DNA of 64,000 nucleotides from Aquipuribacter sp051216895 (GTDB lineage Bacteria; Actinomycetota; Actinomycetes; Actinomycetales; JBBAYJ01). Both the position numbers and the translations under genes were made by a program. Where the stretch lies: assembly GCF_051216895.1 (NCBI RefSeq), contig NZ_JBPKAO010000002.1:398621-462620 (forward strand), written 5' to 3'. The notes beneath the pieces are model-generated. The model made no database searches, was not told where the DNA came from, and saw only the letters and a list, made by a program, of their open reading frames with translations. Shown piece by piece: positions 60,229 through 64,000 of the stretch. Each line of letters opens with the position of its first letter. The first letter of the stretch is position 1.

Positions 60229-61695
60229 GTGGAGAGTTGCGAGCACGTAGCGGTAGGTAATGCGATCAAGCTGACATCTGCGGATGGCATGCAGACGTCG
60301 GCCGCTGACACCCCCCTCCCGGTCGGGGCGACGACGCTGCGCTACGGCCAGCTGATCGCGCTGGGTGGCGACTTCTACGGGGTGGGCGCGCAGGCCGCCT
60401 CGCCGGGGCACCCGGCGTTGGAACCGCTCACGCCCATCTCCTCCGCCCAGTACCCCGAGCAGGCCTTCTCCTCGGCGTACCTCACCCTGGCCGGGGCCCC
60501 GAGCGCCGAGCTGAGCGCGATCCTCACCGTGATGGCTGAGGAGCAGAAGGCCATCGACGAGGCGAGGAGCGCAGGCAACCAGCCGTCGACCGCGTACGAG
60601 AAGCTCGGCGACACCCTGTCCTTCAAGTGGAACGAGATCACCGGCGGCGGGCCCGCGTCAGGCGGCAACTTCAGCATCGTGACCAAGCCCGGTCGGTACA
60701 TCAACCTGGCCTCGGTGAACATGGACCACTTCGGCACCGACGCGGTCAAGGCGTACCTGGCCGGTCACGGTCTCGCGGTCCAGCAGGCGGCCCAGCTGCA
60801 CGGGCACGACCCCAGCTCGCCGGCCGTCAGGATCAAGCTCCTGCAGGCCTACGGCTTCAACGCGTTCGCCGACCACTTCCTCACCGACCTCTTCGCGGCT
60901 GGTCACGTGCGCACCCCCCGGCGTGCGCTGTGGAGCACGCCCCTGACCATCGCCGGTGAGACCGGGCTGCTCGCGCGGGCCGCGCACAACGAGGAGAACC
61001 ACGAGGGGCTGCACGTGCAGAACGCCCGGGGCGACACGTGGGTTGCCTACGGTGACGGCAAGGAGCTCGACGACGTCAACGCCGCCAACCTCGCCATGGC
61101 TGTCGCCGCGGTGCAGGCGTCGGCCGACGAGGTCTACCAGGCGTTCCTCACCGGCTCCAGCGCGATCCCGAAGCCGGCCGCCCTGCAGCTCACCCCCACG
61201 CTCGACTTCGCCGCGAAGCCCACACCGGGTGGCGTCAACCACGCGCCGTTGTTCTGGGCGGACGGTCAGGGCAACGTCCACCGGCGCGGCGGCGCGGTCG
61301 GCCTGTGGCCGGACAGGGACAACTACGACTACGTCTACCCGTTCTCCGACGCCGAGATGTTCGCCCAGATCAACCAGATCATGAGCGGCGGCACCACCAC
61401 CACATCGGTGGCCTGCTACTTCCAGAAGGGCCAGTCGGTGACCTGGCAGTGGGGCCTGAACAGCGACCACTCGTGGTTCGCGCTGAACGGGTACTGGATC
61501 ACGACCCCCCACACCCGGCTCACGAAGTTCGTCACGGCCACCACCGAGGCCGACATGGTCGCGGCCGCCAACCGGGCGATGGACTACTACAAGCTGGCGG
61601 GGTACTCGCTCATCGCCGTGTTCGCGGCGGACAAGTCTGCCGGCTTCAACTACCCCATCATCGTGGGCGACGCCGAGCTGTACCCGACGTACTAG
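60229..61695 (+). CDS. Zinc phospholipase-C-like protein (Pseudomonas fluorescens/Legionella PlcA type) with C-terminal extra domain
   Basis: A 488-aa protein. Residues ~30-340 carry the blocks I associate with the P. fluorescens-type phospholipase C family: LRYGQLIALGGDFYGV, HGHDPSSPAVRIKLLQAYGFNAFADHFLTDLFAAGHVRTPR, NEENHEGLHVQN, GDTWVAYGDG and AVQASADEVYQAF; several conserved His/Asp/Glu would bind metal. Residues ~385-488 are the domain shared with the 127-aa protein. No signal peptide is seen; start GTG 60229 or ATG 60289. The pair is divergent, lower in GC, and next to a tRNA remnant, so recent transfer is likely. Family assignment is from memory of motifs. Confidence 0.65.
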   Translation: MESCEHVAVGNAIKLTSADGMQTSAADTPLPVGATTLRYGQLIALGGDFYGVGAQAASPGHPALEPLTPISSAQYPEQAFSSAYLTLAGAPSAELSAILTVMAEEQKAIDEARSAGNQPSTAYEKLGDTLSFKWNEITGGGPASGGNFSIVTKPGRYINLASVNMDHFGTDAVKAYLAGHGLAVQQAAQLHGHDPSSPAVRIKLLQAYGFNAFADHFLTDLFAAGHVRTPRRALWSTPLTIAGETGLLARAAHNEENHEGLHVQNARGDTWVAYGDGKELDDVNAANLAMAVAAVQASADEVYQAFLTGSSAIPKPAALQLTPTLDFAAKPTPGGVNHAPLFWADGQGNVHRRGGAVGLWPDRDNYDYVYPFSDAEMFAQINQIMSGGTTTTSVACYFQKGQSVTWQWGLNSDHSWFALNGYWITTPHTRLTKFVTATTEADMVAAANRAMDYYKLAGYSLIAVFAADKSAGFNYPIIVGDAELYPTY

Positions 61696-61740
61696 CCGCT
61701 CACGCCCTCGTGACCTGCGGCGACGCTGCTCAGGTGGGGG

Positions 61741-61782
61741 GAGCGGGTGACGGGGATCGAACCCGCAGGACCAGCTTGGAGG
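61741..61782 (-). pseudogene. 3' half of a tRNA-Gly (UCC), likely attachment-site remnant
   Basis: On the minus strand: CCTCCAAGC (anticodon loop end), GGTCC variable region, CGGGTTCGATCCCCGT (perfect T arm) and CACCCGCT (acceptor 3' strand plus discriminator). The 5' half (GCGGGTG acceptor, D arm, anticodon stem) is absent. Truncation exactly at the anticodon loop is how integrases split tRNA genes. CCA is not at the expected position. Confidence 0.75.
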
Positions 61783-61996
61783 CGAGGTCAGCCCTTGAGG
61801 AGCTCGGGCTGCGCTTCGCCGGCCGACGATGCCTACACGAGCGCTCGGGCCCGCTCCTGCCGGCCTTCGCGGGTGAGGTGCGCGGGCGCGCACGTGTGAC
61901 AGTGCAACCGCCGTCCCGGGAGGGCGACCTCATGGCGAATCCCGATGCTGTGGACCGCCTTCACGACCGGTCCGACCAGCGCTCGGTCTCGCTGGG

Positions 61997-63358
61997 TCAG
62001 TTGCCCGGTCCGTCGGAGCCGGCCGGGTACTCCTGCATGGGGACGTCGTCGGAGGCCCAGGCGGCGAGGATGGGCTCGACGATCCGCCAGCTCTCCTCGG
62101 CCTCGTCGCCCCGGATCGACAGGGTCGGCTCACCGCCGAGGATCTCGGCCAGCAGTCGGCTGTAGGGCGGCAGGTGCTGCTCGGCGAAGCCGGCGTGCAG
62201 GGTGGCGCGCTCGAGGTCGAAGGGGTCCCCGGCGCCGTTGAGGTTGATCTCGAGACCGATCTGGTCGGGCTCGAGCGAGAACCGCAGCACGTCGGCGGGT
62301 GCGTGCTGGTCGAACGGCTGATGCGCCGCGGGGCGGAAGTGCAGGGCGATCTCCTGCCGGTCCTGGCCCAGGGCCTTGCCGCTCCGCAGTCGGAAGGGGA
62401 CGCCGGCCCACCGCCCGTTCTGCACCGACAGGGTGACGTCGGCGTAGGTCTCCGTGCGCCGGGCGGGGTCGACGCCGTCCTCCGCGACGTAGGCCGGCAC
62501 GTCACCGGAGTCCGTGCGTCCAGCGACGTAGCGTGCTCGCCGCGCGTGCGAGGCCATCTGATTCGACGCGGGCGCTCGGACGGCCCGCAGCACGTCGACC
62601 TTGCGGTCGCGCAGGTCCCGCTCACCCAGAGTCGTCGGCGGTTCCATCGCCACCAGGGCGAGCAGCTGCAGCAGGTGGTTCTGCACCATGTCCCGTAGGG
62701 CACCGGCGTGGTCGTAGTAGCCGGCCCGGCCCTCCAGGGCGAGGGTCTCGTCCCAGACGATGTCGACCCGGTCGACGTGCAGGCTGTTCCACACCGGCTC
62801 GAAGATCCGGTTGGCGAAGCGCAGCCCCAGGATGTCCAGCACCGTCTGCTTGGCCAGGAAGTGGTCGACGCGGAACACCTCGCTCTCGTCGAAGAGCGGG
62901 CGGATGTCGTCGTTCAGTCGCCGTGCGTCGGCCTGGTCGACGCCGAACGGCTTCTCCACGATGAGCCGGCTGCCTGGGCGCAGCTGCAGCTGCGAGAGCG
63001 CCTGCACGGTGGGCCGGAAGACGGCGTTCGGCAGCGCCAGGTAGACCGCTGCTGCGGTCTCCTTCAGCTCGGGGAGGACGTCGCGGAGCTGGTCGGCGGA
63101 CGTGACGTCGGCCCGCCGGTAGGACACCCGTCGCAGGACCGCATCGGCGTGGGCGGGCTCCAGGTCGGGCAGGTGGCGTTCGAGCCGTTCCCGGGCGATG
63201 GCCCGGAACGAGTCGTCGGTCTCCTCGCCGCGGTCGACGGCGAGCACCCGCAACGAGCCGGACATCTCTCCCGCGGCCGCGAGGCGGGCCAGTGCGGGCA
63301 CGAGGTAGCGGCCGGTGAGGTCGCCGCTCGCGCCGAGGATGACGAGGGTGTCGATCAT
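61997..63358 (-). CDS. zwf: Glucose-6-phosphate dehydrogenase
   Basis: A 453-aa G6PD, first enzyme of the oxidative pentose phosphate path, giving NAD(P)H. VILGASGDLTGRYLVPAL binds the nucleotide, LIVEKPFGVDQADA the substrate, and the active-site RVDHFLAKQTV replaces the common RIDHYLGKE. Other blocks include FANRIFEPVWN and QNHLLQLLALVAMEPP. It is about 50 residues shorter than typical Zwf, as in the actinobacterial second-copy type. AGGAGA precedes the ATG. The gap at 63425 lies just upstream, so its promoter is incomplete. Confidence 0.93.
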   Translation of the reverse strand: MIDTLVILGASGDLTGRYLVPALARLAAAGEMSGSLRVLAVDRGEETDDSFRAIARERLERHLPDLEPAHADAVLRRVSYRRADVTSADQLRDVLPELKETAAAVYLALPNAVFRPTVQALSQLQLRPGSRLIVEKPFGVDQADARRLNDDIRPLFDESEVFRVDHFLAKQTVLDILGLRFANRIFEPVWNSLHVDRVDIVWDETLALEGRAGYYDHAGALRDMVQNHLLQLLALVAMEPPTTLGERDLRDRKVDVLRAVRAPASNQMASHARRARYVAGRTDSGDVPAYVAEDGVDPARRTETYADVTLSVQNGRWAGVPFRLRSGKALGQDRQEIALHFRPAAHQPFDQHAPADVLRFSLEPDQIGLEINLNGAGDPFDLERATLHAGFAEQHLPPYSRLLAEILGGEPTLSIRGDEAEESWRIVEPILAAWASDDVPMQEYPAGSDGPGN

Positions 63359-63424
63359 GGCGGTGTCTCCTGAGGTCGACGGGTGGGAGCGGGACCGCAG
63401 AGGCACTGTCGACTCGACGGTGGT

Positions 63425-63650
63425 GGGGGGGGGGGGGGGGGGGGGGGGGGNNNNNNNNNNNNNNNNNNNNNNNNNNNNNNNNNNNNNNNNNNNNNNNNNN
63501 NNNNNNNNNNNNNNNNNNNNNNNNNNNNNNNNNNNNNNNNNNNNNNNNNNNNNNNNNNNNNNNNNNNNNNNNNNNNNNNNNNNNNNNNNNNNNNNNNNNN
63601 NNNNNNNNNNNNNNNNNNNNNNNNNNNNNNNNNNNNNNNNNNNNNNNNNN
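63425..63650. other. Assembly gap: poly-G run then 200 N
   Basis: 26 G in a row (63425-63450) followed by exactly 200 N (63451-63650). A scaffold join; the poly-G is probably a sequencing artefact of two-colour chemistry. Confidence 0.95.
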
Positions 63651-63665
63651 CGCACCGAGGTGGGT

Positions 63666-64000
63666 CTAGTGGCCGGCGCCGAGCTGGCCGGTCAGGCGGC
63701 CGTGCCAGCCGACACTCGCCTGGTTGAGGCCGATGATCTGGACGTTCTTGCCCTTCTGGCGGTACTTGAGCTCGATGGCGTCGAGGGCGGCGACGGTGGA
63801 GGAGTCGTAGATCTGCGACTGGCTCAGGTCGATGATGACGTTCTGCGGGTCACCGGCGTAGTCGAACTGGTAGACGAGGTCGTTGCTGGAGGCGAAGAAC
63901 AGGGCCCCCAGGACGGCGTACACGCGGGTGTCCTCGTCGGGGTGCTCCCGGTCGACGACCTCGGTGAAGTGGGCGACGCGGCGGGCGAAGAAGACCATGG
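63666..64000 (-). CDS. SulP-family transporter, C-terminal STAS part (third copy)
   Basis: The last ~110 residues of a SulP transporter; the membrane part lies beyond the window. The STAS strands and helices read VYAVLGALFFASSNDLVYQFDYAGDPQNVIIDLSQSQIYDSSTVAALDAIELKYRQKGKNVQIIGLN. This form (FDYAGDP, STVAALDAI) is typical of the E. coli YchM-like subgroup and differs from both other SulP genes here. It ends LTGQLGAGH with a normal TAG stop. Substrate unknown. Confidence 0.88.
   Translation of the reverse strand, partial: MVFFARRVAHFTEVVDREHPDEDTRVYAVLGALFFASSNDLVYQFDYAGDPQNVIIDLSQSQIYDSSTVAALDAIELKYRQKGKNVQIIGLNQASVGWHGRLTGQLGAGH

Noticed and set aside
61783..61996. Search for the 5' half of the tRNA or an integrase gene
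   Set aside because: No D arm, acceptor 5' strand or tyrosine recombinase motif was found between the remnant and zwf; I see nothing else in this stretch.

Overview
The window is very GC-rich chromosomal DNA (roughly 72-73% G+C by eye) with many GTG starts, 4-bp ATGA/GTGA gene overlaps and a mycothiol-dependent nitroreductase homologue, so the source is a high-GC actinobacterium. No rRNA, intact tRNA, CRISPR array, transposase or integrase is visible. A run of G followed by 200 N at 63425-63650 marks a draft-assembly scaffold gap.

Layout. 1-11.8 kb is housekeeping and stress: malQ (3' part), pepN, a Rv2466c-like nitroreductase, a DUF429 protein, rpiB, a Nei-type glycosylase, a SpoIIE-type phosphatase, a large-subunit catalase and a PAS-PAS-GGDEF cyclase. 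12-17.5 kb holds an ArsR-SulP anion-transport operon with a clear operator, a TauE-type permease, and a DsbA-like protein flanked by two paralogous small membrane proteins. 18-26 kb holds beta-phosphoglucomutase facing a three-gene operon of pyruvate-kinase-like protein, P-type ATPase and GH65 disaccharide phosphorylase. 26-32 kb is thiol and sulfur chemistry: a five-gene, end-overlapping operon (ArsR-rhodanese fusion, CPVC membrane protein, lgt, dsbA, ccdA), then a 53-aa Cys-rich protein plus CoA-disulfide-reductase/rhodanese under a CsoR/CstR-like operator. 32-42.6 kb carries a universal stress protein, an HNH protein, a pyruvate-kinase remnant, a Kef-type antiporter, an ArsR-CDF metal-efflux pair, a His-rich protein, a GNAT, a VanY-like lipoprotein and a second SulP. 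42.7-59.5 kb is an anaerobic/nitrogen-oxide block: a rhomboid-nitroreductase fusion, a WS/DGAT acyltransferase, flavohaemoglobin, narGHJI with a hemerythrin and iron/manganese transporter downstream, and two NarK transporters. 59.5-61.8 kb looks like a small island: a phospholipase-C-like protein, a 127-aa protein sharing its C-terminal domain, and a 3' tRNA-Gly remnant. zwf and the end of a third SulP close the window.

How it fits together. The main finding is a repeated 14-bp motif, GGGACCTNNGTCCC, resembling the mycobacterial DosR/DevR box. It occurs upstream of the pyruvate-kinase/ATPase/GH65 operon, the universal stress protein, the rhomboid-nitroreductase, WS/DGAT and hmp (two copies), and narK/narG, with a weaker copy before beta-phosphoglucomutase. 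Homologues of several of these (Usp, Acg nitroreductase, WS/DGAT, NarK, P-type ATPase) belong to the mycobacterial dormancy regulon, so the region looks like a clustered hypoxia/NO-response regulon whose regulator lies outside the window. Nitrate respiration, NO detoxification, storage-lipid synthesis and phosphorolytic sugar use (GH65, beta-PGM, then G6P for zwf) would form one low-oxygen programme. Two genes at the end of the nar operon (cupin, SGNH hydrolase) carry internal deletions.
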